From an uncultured Actinomycetes bacterium (GTDB lineage Bacteria; Actinomycetota; Thermoleophilia; Solirubrobacterales; 70-9), in assembly GCA_946482365.1 (NCBI GenBank), contig CAMLQY010000001.1:186001-250000 (forward strand): DNA of 64,000 bases, read 5' to 3'. The stretch's first letter is position 1; the number at the start of each line of letters is the position of its first letter. Made by a program: the position numbers and the translations under genes. Shown here piece by piece: positions 51,219 through 59,227 of the stretch. The notes beneath the pieces were generated by a model. That model had not been told where the DNA came from. It ran no database searches and saw nothing but the letters and a program-made list of their open reading frames with translations.

Positions 51219-52844
51219 TCAGGGCAGCAGCTTGCCTGGATTCATGATGCCGGCGGGATCGAGCCGTTCCTTCGCCGCGCGTAGCACCTCGAGGCCCGTC
51301 TGGCCCACCTCCGCCTCCATGTAGGGGGCGTGGTCGCGGCCGACGGCGTGGTGGTGGGTGATCGTGCCGCCGTGGGCGACGATCGCCTCGCAGGCGGCGC
51401 GCTTGACCTGCTGCCACTGGGCGATCTCCTCGCCTCGGCGGGCGCGGGAGATGAAGGTGAAGTAGAGCGAGGCGCCGTCGGCGTAGGCGTGGGAGAGGTG
51501 GCAGAAGACGAGCCCGGGTGTGCCCTGAGCGCCGAGGGAGTCCCGTATCGCGGTACCGACCGCGGCGTGCAGCTCGCCGAGCCTGCTCCAGGTGTGCGAG
51601 GTCTCCAGGGTCTCGACCATCGCCCCCATCTCCATCAGCGTGTCGCGCAGGTAGGGGCCCTGGAAGCGCCCGTGCTCCCAGGAGCGCCCGGCAGACTGGC
51701 CCAGGTAGACGGCGCCGCCGCGGCGCAGCTCGCGCACCGAGAGCGCCCGGCGGCGGGCGACTGCCTCCTCCCCGCCCTCGAGCCCGACGACGACCAGGCA
51801 GCCACCGCGGCGCTTGCGCAGGCCGAGGTAGCCGCCGAAGAGCGTGCCGGCGAGGCCGCGGGGGCCGGAGAGGGCCAGGGAGACCTCGGTCTCCTCCTCG
51901 TCGGAGACGCGGATCACGTCGGGCAGGCCCGGCCCCTGCGCCAGGGCGCGGACGATCTCCGCCCCGGCCTCGAAGCTCTCGGCCATCCAGGCCTCGTAGC
52001 GCCGCACCCGCGGCGCTGGCCGCACGCGCACGGTCACCTCCGGGATCACGCCGAAGACCCCCTCCGAGCCGACGACGAGCTCGCGCAGGGAGGGGCCGGC
52101 GGCGGTGTGCGGCGTCTCCAGCGTGCGCAGGTCGCCGGCCGGGGCGATCAGGCGGACCGAGCTGACCAGGGCGTCGAAGCGCCCGTAGCCGCTCGACGCC
52201 TGCCCGGCGGAGCGGGTCGCGGCGAAGCCGCCGATCGTCGCGTACTCGAAGGACTGCGGGTAGTGGCCGAGGACGAGCCCGTGGGCGGCGAGCTCGGCTT
52301 CGGCCTCGGGCCCGCGCAGGCCGGCGCCGAGGCGGGCGGTGAGCGAGCGGTCGTCCACCTCGATGCCGCGCAGGCGGGCCAGGTCGAGGCTGACCACACG
52401 TGAGTGGTCACCGCGCAGCGGCGCCACCCCGCCGACGACGCTGGTGCCGCCGCCGAAGGGAACCACCGCGACGCCCTCCTCGGCGCAGGCGAGGAGGGCG
52501 CGTCTCACCGCGTCGGCGTCGGTGGGCAGCAGCACCGCATCGGGGGCCTCATCGAGACGACCGCCGCGCAGGCGGGCGAGGTCGGCGTAGCCGCAGCCGG
52601 TCGCGTGGCGGACGCGGTCCTCGAGGCCGGTGAAGACGTTCTCCTCGCCGACCGAGTCGAGCAGCGCCCGCGGCAGCGGCTCCGGTGCCGGCAGCTCGAA
52701 TCCATCCAGCTCCGCCGCCCGCGGAGAGGGGCTGAGCTCGCCGACCCGCTCGCGCAGGGTCGCGAGGGCCGCCTCGTCGAGCTCCGGGAGGACCGACGGG
52801 TCGCCCCACCCCCACCACTTAGAGTCGCGGCGGGGCCCGGTCAC
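51219..52844 (-). CDS. FAD-binding oxidase, alkyldihydroxyacetonephosphate synthase-like
   Basis: The 541-residue protein has the PCMH FAD domain (VVPFGGGTSVVGGVAPLRG, ARLGAGLRGPEAEAELAAHG, GHYPQSFEYATIGGFAATRSAG). The C-terminal domain contains FCHLSHAYADGASLYFTF and the HHH motif ITHHHAVGRDHAPYM, as in alkylglycerone-phosphate synthase, which makes ether lipids. Bacterial homologues are often labelled only FAD-binding oxidase, so substrate is uncertain. The GTG start overlaps the stop of the SRPBCC gene by four bases, implying coupling. Confidence 0.85.
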   Translation of the reverse strand: MTGPRRDSKWWGWGDPSVLPELDEAALATLRERVGELSPSPRAAELDGFELPAPEPLPRALLDSVGEENVFTGLEDRVRHATGCGYADLARLRGGRLDEAPDAVLLPTDADAVRRALLACAEEGVAVVPFGGGTSVVGGVAPLRGDHSRVVSLDLARLRGIEVDDRSLTARLGAGLRGPEAEAELAAHGLVLGHYPQSFEYATIGGFAATRSAGQASSGYGRFDALVSSVRLIAPAGDLRTLETPHTAAGPSLRELVVGSEGVFGVIPEVTVRVRPAPRVRRYEAWMAESFEAGAEIVRALAQGPGLPDVIRVSDEEETEVSLALSGPRGLAGTLFGGYLGLRKRRGGCLVVVGLEGGEEAVARRRALSVRELRRGGAVYLGQSAGRSWEHGRFQGPYLRDTLMEMGAMVETLETSHTWSRLGELHAAVGTAIRDSLGAQGTPGLVFCHLSHAYADGASLYFTFISRARRGEEIAQWQQVKRAACEAIVAHGGTITHHHAVGRDHAPYMEAEVGQTGLEVLRAAKERLDPAGIMNPGKLLP

Positions 52845-53287
52845 GTGAGGGCCCGCTCGATCCCGTCGAGGGCTTCCTCGAGCAGCGACCCCTGCCCCCG
52901 CCGCATCATCGGCCCGCCAAGGCGCGAGAGCCCGCGCAGGGCCTGCGCCGCGGTCAGCGAGACCTCCGTGCCCTCCCCCGCGTCTTGGAGGGCGACCACG
53001 ACCTCATAGCGGCGCAGGTGGCGCTCGAACGGCGTCCCCTCCAGCTGCTGCCCCCACGCGTATCGCTCGCCCTCGGCCGACTCGGTGCAGCGGAAGTCAG
53101 CCCGCACGCCCCGCCCCTCGGCCGTCCCCAGGACCTTGGTCCACTGCGCCCCCGCCCCGCTCCCTTCGACGCCCTCGACCCGCATCGTCCGCGGCCACCA
53201 GCGCGGCAGGCTGTACGGATCGGAGACAAGCCCCCAAACCTCAGGGCGCGGTGCGTCGATCGTCCTCCGGCGGGTCGCTCGCGGCAC
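52841..53287 (-). CDS. SRPBCC-family (START-like) protein
   Basis: The 148-residue protein begins RRTIDAPRPEVWGLVSDPYSLPRWWPRTMRVEGVEG, the typical start of the polyketide-cyclase/START-like fold that binds hydrophobic ligands. GRGVRADFRCTE and TEVSLTAAQALRGL strands follow, then a C-terminal helix. It is coupled to the FAD-oxidase gene by a four-base overlap, so it may bind the same lipid substrate. The exact ligand is unknown. The GTG start lies 12 bases after the MerR gene stop. Confidence 0.82.
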   Translation of the reverse strand: MPRATRRRTIDAPRPEVWGLVSDPYSLPRWWPRTMRVEGVEGSGAGAQWTKVLGTAEGRGVRADFRCTESAEGERYAWGQQLEGTPFERHLRRYEVVVALQDAGEGTEVSLTAAQALRGLSRLGGPMMRRGQGSLLEEALDGIERALT

Positions 53288-53298
53288 GATCGGCCGAA

Positions 53299-54042
53299 TC
53301 AGTCGCCCGCGAGACGCCGCAGATCGCGCACTAGAAGAAGGTGCTTGAGGTGGCTGACGGTCGCGGCCAGGCTCTCCAGGCTCTCCAGGGCCTCCTTGCG
53401 CCGTTCGGGATTGCGCGAGCGCAGCGACGGCCCCAGCAGCGCCTCCAGCAGGTTCGCCTCGCGGTCGGCCGAGGAGCGGAAGACGCGCAGGTTGCGGGCC
53501 GCCACGCCGAAGCGGGAGAGCTCGTTGGAGGCGCGGATCACTTCGCGGTCGGTCTCGTCGTAGACGGTCTTGCCGTCCCGCTTCTCAGGCTGCACGATGC
53601 CGAAGTTCTCCAGCTCGGCGATCAGCTCCTCGCGGGCGCCGGTCTCCTCGATCACCTCCTCGAGGGTGAGGTAGGCGCGCGAGGTGTCGATCAGGATCGC
53701 CCTGCGCACGGCGCCGCCCGCGGTCCGCTTGTCCGCGCTGCCGACCGCGGCGGTGATGTCGCCGCCCGCGGCCAGCTCCTGGCGGATCACCCGCAGGGGC
53801 AGGAACTCGTCGCGCTGCAGGCGCAGGATCGTGCGCAGCCTTTCGACGTCGGACTGGCTGTAGAGGCGGTAGCCGCCCGGCGTCCGCCGCGGCGTCAGCA
53901 GCTTCTGGTCCTCGAGGTAGCGGATCTTCGAGATCGAGACGTCGTCGAACTCGCTCTGCAGGATCTTGCAGACGGCGCCGATCGTCAGCGCCTTGCGGGG
54001 GCGCGAGTCGCGCTGGCGGACCTGCTGCTCGGATACGGCCAA
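53299..54042 (-). CDS. MerR-family transcriptional regulator (Rv1828-like)
   Basis: The 247-residue regulator has an N-terminal MerR winged helix: TIGAVCKILQSEF, ISKIRYLEDQKLLTPRRTPGG and YRLYSQSDVERLRTIL. The C-terminal half has an effector-type helical region with YLTLEEVIEETGAREELIAELE. The downstream neighbour of garA in mycobacteria (Rv1828) has this architecture. It starts with TTG preceded by GGGGG. It belongs to the rsiG-like/garA-like/merR operon and could bind the palindrome at the operon promoter. Confidence 0.88.
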   Translation of the reverse strand: MAVSEQQVRQRDSRPRKALTIGAVCKILQSEFDDVSISKIRYLEDQKLLTPRRTPGGYRLYSQSDVERLRTILRLQRDEFLPLRVIRQELAAGGDITAAVGSADKRTAGGAVRRAILIDTSRAYLTLEEVIEETGAREELIAELENFGIVQPEKRDGKTVYDETDREVIRASNELSRFGVAARNLRVFRSSADREANLLEALLGPSLRSRNPERRKEALESLESLAATVSHLKHLLLVRDLRRLAGD

Positions 54043-54051
54043 AGGGTCCCC

Positions 54052-54531
54052 CTACTTCTCCAGGTAGCTGAGCTTGTACTTGCCGACCTGGATCTCGTCG
54101 CCGTCGGCGAGCCGGTGGGACTCGATCCGGCGCCGGTTGACGTAGGTGCCGTTGAGCGAGCCGAGGTCGTCGATGTAGAGGCCGTCGCGGCGCCGCACCA
54201 GCAGCGCGTGGTTGCGGGAGACGGTGACGTCGTCGAGGAAGACGCCGGCGTCGGGGCTGCGCCCGATGCTGACCCGGTCCTCGCCGAGCGCGAAGCTCTC
54301 GCCGGCGCGGCCTCCGCCGGCGCGGATCACCAAGGCGGCGCCGCTGCGCTCGATCGTCTCGTCGATGTCGACCGGCTGCATCTCACCGGTGTCGTCGACG
54401 GTGTAGGTCATCGTCGTCGGTTCCTCTCCCTCGGCTCCCTCGGCCGGGCCGCCGACGTAGGCACCGCACTTCTGGCAGTAGTTGGCGCCCTCGGGGTTGA
54501 CGAAGCCGCATTCGGGACAGTGGACGGCCAT
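54052..54531 (-). CDS. Zinc-ribbon FHA-domain protein, GarA-like
   Basis: The 159-residue protein has an N-terminal zinc ribbon (CPECGFVNPEGANYCQKCG) and a C-terminal FHA domain (SIGRSPDAGVFLDDVTVSRNHALL, DLGSLNGTYVNRRRIESHRL). Between them lies a Thr-containing segment (VDIDETIERSG), comparable in place to the ETTS phosphosite of GarA, which toggles by intramolecular binding to the FHA. GarA controls 2-oxoglutarate and glutamate metabolism. An AGAGGAG ribosome-binding site precedes the ATG. The zinc ribbon is absent in mycobacterial GarA. Confidence 0.88.
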   Translation of the reverse strand: MAVHCPECGFVNPEGANYCQKCGAYVGGPAEGAEGEEPTTMTYTVDDTGEMQPVDIDETIERSGAALVIRAGGGRAGESFALGEDRVSIGRSPDAGVFLDDVTVSRNHALLVRRRDGLYIDDLGSLNGTYVNRRRIESHRLADGDEIQVGKYKLSYLEK

Positions 54532-54543
54532 CGAGCGTCTCCT

Positions 54544-54819
54544 CTAGGCGGGCTGGTCCTCGGGCTCGTCCTCTGGCGCCTGCGCCTTGCCCGCCAGGAT
54601 CTCGGTCAGCTGCGTCACGTCGTCGCCGGAGAAGAGAGTGTCCCCGCGCTCTCGCTTCTGCCGCAGGCGGTTGACCAGCTCCGCACGGAGGATGTCGATC
54701 TTCCCGTGCAGGACGCGGCGCTTGTAGGAGATCTCGTCCTCTTCCTGCGTGAGCTTGTCGATCAGGCCCTTCAGCTCCTCGTCGCTGAGTGAGCCCAGGT
54801 CGGGAAAGGTGTCCTCCAT
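54544..54819 (-). CDS. rsiG: RsiG-like anti-sigma / c-di-GMP-binding protein (single motif)
   Basis: The 91-residue helical protein contains SLSDEELKGLIDKL and then Glu27, Ser31, Arg34, His38 and Asp42 in the spacing E(X)3S(X)2R(X)3Q(X)3D. This is the c-di-GMP-binding motif of RsiG, with His at the Gln position. Streptomyces RsiG has two copies and, with c-di-GMP, sequesters sigma WhiG; single-motif forms that act as homodimers are known from deep-branching Actinobacteria such as Rubrobacter. Good ribosome-binding site (AAGGAG). It heads the operon with garA-like and merR genes; no WhiG gene is in the window. Confidence 0.72.
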   Translation of the reverse strand: MEDTFPDLGSLSDEELKGLIDKLTQEEDEISYKRRVLHGKIDILRAELVNRLRQKRERGDTLFSGDDVTQLTEILAGKAQAPEDEPEDQPA

Positions 54820-54863
54820 CTCGCTCCTTGGTTGAGTTGCGGCCTTCGCGGCCTCGTCCGGCG

Positions 54864-54905
54864 ATTATAGGAGCCCCGGCACCGAAGGTTCAACTGCAGG
54901 TTGAA
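54864..54905 (-). promoter_or_regulatory. Promoter of the rsiG-garA-merR operon with overlapping palindrome
   Basis: On the minus strand TTGAAC (54888-54893) and TATAAT (54864-54869) are 18 bases apart. The inverted repeat TTCAAC-N5-GTTGAA (54889-54905) overlaps the -35 box and is a candidate operator. A hairpin GGCCttcgcGGCC (54841-54853) lies in the leader. Confidence 0.6.
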
Positions 54906-54939
54906 GGTTGAGACCTCTTTGACCGCGCCCTTGCAAATG

Positions 54940-54986
54940 CTGACTTCGTCTTTTGTTCCGCTATCCGGCAGGAAAGACGAAGTCAG
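54940..54986. repeat. TGACTTCG palindrome, copy 3 (pgsA 3' end)
   Basis: CTGACTTCGTCTTT (54940-54953) pairs perfectly with AAAGACGAAGTCAG (54973-54986). The pgsA stop codon is part of the second arm, just as the miaA stop is part of copy 1. It probably separates pgsA from the downstream rsiG operon. Confidence 0.65.
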
Positions 54987-55624
54987 TGTCTGGGGTTGGC
55001 GGCGCGCACTTCACGGATTCCGGTGCGCGCGTAGAGCACCGTGGCGACGATCGCGAGGCCGAGGCCGACGATCAGCAGCGCCGCCGGGACCCACCCGGCG
55101 AAGACCATCGCGAAGAAGATCCCGCCCATGATCGGGAAGACCGAGATCCGGCCCGGCCAGTTGACCCGGATCTCGACGCCGTGGCGCAGGCCGTACTGGG
55201 CGAGGACGAGCATCGCCAGCTCGCGCGCGGCGAGCAGCGCCAGGGCCCAGCGCGGCAGCAGCTCGAAGTGCCAGCAGACGACGGCGCCGGCGAGGATCGT
55301 GAGCCGGTCGACGAGCGGGTCGAGGATCGAGCCGAGGCGGCTGTACTGGCCGGTGACGCGGGCGAGGAAGCCGTCGACGTAGTCGCCTGCCGCGATCAGC
55401 CAGAAGACGGTCGCCGCGCCGGCGCTGCGGCCGTCGCCGGATTCGAAGGCGAGCCAGAGGAAGAGGGGGAGCGCGGCGAGGCGCAGGTAGCCGACCAGGT
55501 TGGGCAGCGTCCAGGGGTTGAGCGGTTCGCCCTTCTGGGTCTGCCGGGGCGGCGGGCCGCTGCGGTCGAGGCCGAAGAGGCGGCGCACCCGGCCGCGCCC
55601 GAACGGCGCGGAATCAGGAGCCAT
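54983..55624 (-). CDS. pgsA: CDP-alcohol phosphatidyltransferase (PgsA-like)
   Basis: The 213-residue integral membrane enzyme has the family motif spread over DYVDGFLARVTGQYSRLGSI and DPLVDR, with about six helices. Position and length fit phosphatidylglycerophosphate synthase, but other CDP-alcohol transferases cannot be excluded. The ATG overlaps the last bases of proS. The gene upstream in the wider cluster, cdsA, makes its CDP-diacylglycerol substrate. Its stop codon lies inside a palindrome. Confidence 0.85.
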   Translation of the reverse strand: MAPDSAPFGRGRVRRLFGLDRSGPPPRQTQKGEPLNPWTLPNLVGYLRLAALPLFLWLAFESGDGRSAGAATVFWLIAAGDYVDGFLARVTGQYSRLGSILDPLVDRLTILAGAVVCWHFELLPRWALALLAARELAMLVLAQYGLRHGVEIRVNWPGRISVFPIMGGIFFAMVFAGWVPAALLIVGLGLAIVATVLYARTGIREVRAANPRH

Positions 55625-57305
55625 CGACGCCCCGGAGGAGCTCCTCAGCCTGAGCAGCGGCCTCCCCCACGGGCAGCTCGTGCTCGGCGCCGCCGGCGCG
55701 CTCGCTTGCCTCGACCACGCCCTCGGCCAGGCCGCGGCGGCCGACGACGATCCGCAGGGGGCAGCCGAGCAGCTCGGCGTCGGTCAGCTTCTCCCCGGTT
55801 CCCGCGTCGCGGTCGTCGTACAGCACCTCGACACCGGCGCTCCGCAGCTCCTCGTACAGGGTGTCCGCCGCGTCGCGCTCCTCCTCCCCCGCCTTCGCCA
55901 GCGAGACGAGGTGGACCTGCCAGGGGGCGAGCGCCCGGGGCCAGACGATCCCGCGCTCGTCGGCCCCCTGCTCGATCGCGGCGGCGACGATCCGCGCCGG
56001 GCCGATCCCGTAGCTGCCCATCACGATCGGCCTCTCCGTCCCCGACTCGTCGAGGTAGGTCGCGCCGAGCGGCTCGGAGTAGCGCGTGCCGAGCTTGAAG
56101 ATGTTCCCCACCTCGATCGCCGGCTCGATCTCGATCGTGCCGCCGCCCGGCGCGGTGTCGCCGGCCTCGACCGTGCGCACGTCCATCTCGTATGACTCGA
56201 AGTCGCGCGAGGGGTCGATGCCGCGCAGGTGGGTGTTCGGCTTGTTGGCGCCGGAGACGTAGGAATCGCCGCTCAGCGCGGCGTCCTTGATGATCGGCAG
56301 GCCGCTGCCGACCGGTCCGAGGTAGCCGACGGGGCCGAGCTGGTCCTCGATCTCCTCGGCGCTGGCCTGGCGGAAGTCGGTCTTCATCCCGTTGCGCAGC
56401 TTGATCTCGTTGAGGCGGTGATCGCCGCGGAGCAGGACGAGGACCATCCCCCTGCCCTCGACGACGATCGGCAGCGTCTTGATGAAGGCGCCGTGCGGTA
56501 GGCCGAGGTGGCCCGCCACCTCCTCGACCTTGGCCAGGCCCGGCGTGTCGACCTCCTCCGGCGCGGCCAGCGGCGCCGGCAGCTCGACCGGCTGCGCCTC
56601 CGCCGAGGCGACCTCGACGTTGGCGGCGTAGCCGGGCGCGAGGGCGACCTCGTTCTCGCCCGCCGCGCAGGGCGCCATGTACTCGTGGGCGCCGGAGCCC
56701 CCCATCATCCCGACGTCGGACTCGACCCGGTACCAGCGCAGCCCGCTGCGATCGAAGATCCGCGCGTAGGCCTCGCCCTGCAGCTCGTAGGACCGTGCCA
56801 GCCCCTCCTCGTCGCGGTCGAAGGAGTAGGCGTCCTTCATCGTGAACTCGCGCGTGCGCAGCACCCCCGCCCGCGGTCGCGGCTCGTCGCGCTCCTTGGT
56901 CTGCAGGTGGTAGAGCATCAGCGGCAGGTCGCGGTAGGAGCGCACCTCACGCGCCACGTGATAGGTCAGGCACTCCTCGTGGGTCATCGCCAGCACCATC
57001 GGCGACCCCTTGCGGTCCTCCAGCTTGAACAGCTCGTCGATCGAGTACCGCCCGGTCTTCTCCCAGCTCTCGGCGGGCTGCAGCACCGGCATCAGCATCT
57101 CCTGACACCCGATCCCCTCCATCTCCTCCCGGAGGATTGCTTCGACCCTGCGATGAGCCCTCCACCCTGCGGGCAAGTAAGACCACAGTCCAGCCCCAAC
57201 CTGCCGGATCAACCCAGCCCGCACCATCAACTTGTGCGAAACCGCCTCAGCATCCGCAGGCGGATCCTTCAGCGTCGGAATGAAGCTCTGGCTCAACCGG
57301 GTCAC
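55614..57305 (-). CDS. proS: Prolyl-tRNA synthetase (bacterial type)
   Basis: The 563-residue class II synthetase has motif 1 in MVRAGLIRQVGAGLWSYLPAGWRA, motif 2 in FKLEDRKGSPMVLAMTHEE and RDEPRPRAGVLRTREFTMKD, and motif 3 in YGIGPARIVAAAIEQG. The editing (INS) domain lies in between with HGAFIKTLPIVVEGR and LRGDHRLNEIKL. The C-terminal anticodon-binding domain ends the protein. GTG 57305 lies six bases after TAGGTT. The gene next to ispG/rseP in this order is common in Actinobacteria. Confidence 0.96.
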   Translation of the reverse strand: MTRLSQSFIPTLKDPPADAEAVSHKLMVRAGLIRQVGAGLWSYLPAGWRAHRRVEAILREEMEGIGCQEMLMPVLQPAESWEKTGRYSIDELFKLEDRKGSPMVLAMTHEECLTYHVAREVRSYRDLPLMLYHLQTKERDEPRPRAGVLRTREFTMKDAYSFDRDEEGLARSYELQGEAYARIFDRSGLRWYRVESDVGMMGGSGAHEYMAPCAAGENEVALAPGYAANVEVASAEAQPVELPAPLAAPEEVDTPGLAKVEEVAGHLGLPHGAFIKTLPIVVEGRGMVLVLLRGDHRLNEIKLRNGMKTDFRQASAEEIEDQLGPVGYLGPVGSGLPIIKDAALSGDSYVSGANKPNTHLRGIDPSRDFESYEMDVRTVEAGDTAPGGGTIEIEPAIEVGNIFKLGTRYSEPLGATYLDESGTERPIVMGSYGIGPARIVAAAIEQGADERGIVWPRALAPWQVHLVSLAKAGEEERDAADTLYEELRSAGVEVLYDDRDAGTGEKLTDAELLGCPLRIVVGRRGLAEGVVEASERAGGAEHELPVGEAAAQAEELLRGVDGS

Positions 57306-57311
57306 GCGAGA

Positions 57312-57317
57312 AACCTA
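57312..57317 (-). promoter_or_regulatory. Putative -10 (TAGGTT) for leaderless proS
   Basis: On the minus strand TAGGTT ends six bases before GTG 57305. It lies right next to the palindromic repeat at 57327. Confidence 0.45.
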
Positions 57318-57326
57318 TCCGCTACT

Positions 57327-57419
57327 CGCGGCGGGTGGCGCGGATTTGGGGGACCACCCCGAGGAAGCTTTAGCTACCGCAGGGGTGGTGGCACCAAATC
57401 CGTGACAGGACCCGCCGCG
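57327..57419. repeat. Palindromic element, GCGGGTCCTGTC family, copy 3
   Basis: The arms CGCGGCGGGT (57327-57336) and ACCCGCCGCG (57410-57419) are perfect complements. The body is nearly identical, in inverted orientation, to 29591-29682. It fills the gap between the AMP-ligase stop and the proS promoter. Confidence 0.75.
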
Positions 57420-57432
57420 CCGCAGCCGTCGG

Positions 57433-59226
57433 TTATTCGGCGTACAACCCCTCGATCTCCGCTTCGTACCGATGCTCGATCGGCCGCCGTTTCAGCTTCA
57501 TCGTCGGCGTCAGCTCGACACCCCCCGGCTGCCACTCGGTCGGCAGCAGCTCGAACTTCTTCACCTGCTCGACCCGGGCCAGCCGGGCGTTTCCCCGCTC
57601 GACCCCGGCGGCGACCTCCGCCAGCACCGCTGGCTCGGCGGCGAGCTCCTCGGCCGAAGAGGCCTCGATCCCGTTCTGAGCGGCGAAGGCGGGCGCCGCG
57701 TCGGGATCGAGCACGACCAGCGCCACGTTGTAGGGGCGGTTGTCGCCGACCACGCAGACCTGCCCGATCAGCGGGCTGGACGCCTTGATCTTCGCCTCGA
57801 TGTTCGCCGGCGACATGTTCTTGCCGGCCGAGTTGATGATCAGCTCCTTCTTGCGGTCGACGATGCTCAGGTAGCCGTCCTCGTCGAGTTCGCCCACGTC
57901 GCCGGTGTGCAGCCAGCCCCCGGCGTCGATCGCCTCCGCGGTCTTCTCGGGGTCGTTGCGGTACCCGGTCATCAGGACGTCGCCGCGCAGCAACACCTCG
58001 CCGTCCTCGGCGAGCTTCAGCTCGATCCCCGGAGCGGGCGGGCCGACGGTGCCGATCTTGATCCTCTCCAGCGGGTTGCAGGTTCCGGCCGCACAGCTCT
58101 CCGAGAGGCCCCAGAGCTCGGCCAGGGGGACGCCGATCGCGTGGAAGAACTCGATCACCTCGCGCGGCGTCGGCGCGGCGCCGACGTTGACGGCCGCGAT
58201 CTGGTCGAGGCCGATCCTCTCGCGCAGCTTGGAGAGCACCAGCTCGTCCGCTTTGGCGTATTCCCCGGCGAGCTCGCCGGGGACCGGCCCACCGTTCTGC
58301 TCCGCCTCGACCTTGCGCCTCCCCACGTCCAGCGCCCATTCCACCGCCTTCTTGCGGTTCTCGTCGGGCTCCGCGCCGATCCCGATCTCCATCGCCGCCT
58401 TCAGCTTCTCCCAGATCCGCGGCACGGCGAAGAACCAGGTCGGCCGCACTTCGGCCAGGTAGGCGGCCACCTGGCGCGGGTCCGGGCAGCAGGTGGTGGT
58501 GACCCCGTGGACCATCGGCATGTAATGGGTGACGTTGCGCTCCGCGACGTGGGCCATCGGCAGCCAGGAGATCAGCCGGCCGCCGTCGGGGAAGGGGATC
58601 AGCTCGTTGAAGGAGCGGGCCGCTGCCAGCAGGCTGCCGTGGGTGAGCTGCACCCCCTTCGGCGGCCCGGTCGTGCCCGAGGTGTAGATCAGCGTCACCA
58701 GGTCTTCCGGCTCGACTTGGCGCCAGGCGGCCTCGAAGTCGAACTCCTCCTCGCCCATCGCTTCCAGCTCCGCGAGGGAGATCGTGCCGTCGCGAGCGTC
58801 GGCGTCGACGACCACGACGTGCTCGAGCGCCGGCGCCCCGGCGCCTGCCTCCAGGACCGCGTCGAGGAAGGCGGCCTCGGTGAACAGGACCCGGTTGGCG
58901 GCGTCGCCGATCAGGTAGGAGATCTGCTCGACCGTGGAGGTGTTGTAGATCGAGAACGGCGTCGCGCCGAGGTGCATCGCTCCGGCATCGGCGAAGTGGA
59001 ACTCCGGCCTGTTGACGAGCATTAGGCCCACCGTGTCGCCGCGGCCGACGCCGAGCGCCGCCAGGCCCGTGGCGATTCGCCCCACCCGCTCCGCGTATTC
59101 CGACCAGGTGGCGGTGAACTCGTCGTCCTTGGTGCGGATCGCCGCGCGCTCGCCGTGCTCGGCAGCCGTCAGCTGGAAGGCCTCGGCCAGGGTCGTCGCC
59201 TCTGTCAGGGCTCGATTGCTCGGCAT
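57433..59226 (-). CDS. AMP-dependent long-chain acyl-CoA synthetase (FadD15-like)
   Basis: The 597-residue adenylate-forming enzyme has the P-loop motif TLIYTSGTTGPPKGVQLTHG near residue 178, LISWLPMAHVAERN, ELWGLSESCAAGTCNP, WLHTGDVGELDEDGYL and the catalytic Lys segment NSAGKNMSPANIEAKIK. The C-terminus MKLKRRPIEHRYEAEIEGLY is typical of long-chain acyl-CoA synthetases. It activates fatty acids for lipid synthesis or degradation. It begins one base from the ispG stop, so the two are probably cotranscribed. Confidence 0.93.
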   Translation of the reverse strand: MPSNRALTEATTLAEAFQLTAAEHGERAAIRTKDDEFTATWSEYAERVGRIATGLAALGVGRGDTVGLMLVNRPEFHFADAGAMHLGATPFSIYNTSTVEQISYLIGDAANRVLFTEAAFLDAVLEAGAGAPALEHVVVVDADARDGTISLAELEAMGEEEFDFEAAWRQVEPEDLVTLIYTSGTTGPPKGVQLTHGSLLAAARSFNELIPFPDGGRLISWLPMAHVAERNVTHYMPMVHGVTTTCCPDPRQVAAYLAEVRPTWFFAVPRIWEKLKAAMEIGIGAEPDENRKKAVEWALDVGRRKVEAEQNGGPVPGELAGEYAKADELVLSKLRERIGLDQIAAVNVGAAPTPREVIEFFHAIGVPLAELWGLSESCAAGTCNPLERIKIGTVGPPAPGIELKLAEDGEVLLRGDVLMTGYRNDPEKTAEAIDAGGWLHTGDVGELDEDGYLSIVDRKKELIINSAGKNMSPANIEAKIKASSPLIGQVCVVGDNRPYNVALVVLDPDAAPAFAAQNGIEASSAEELAAEPAVLAEVAAGVERGNARLARVEQVKKFELLPTEWQPGGVELTPTMKLKRRPIEHRYEAEIEGLYAE

Positions 59227-59227
59227 C

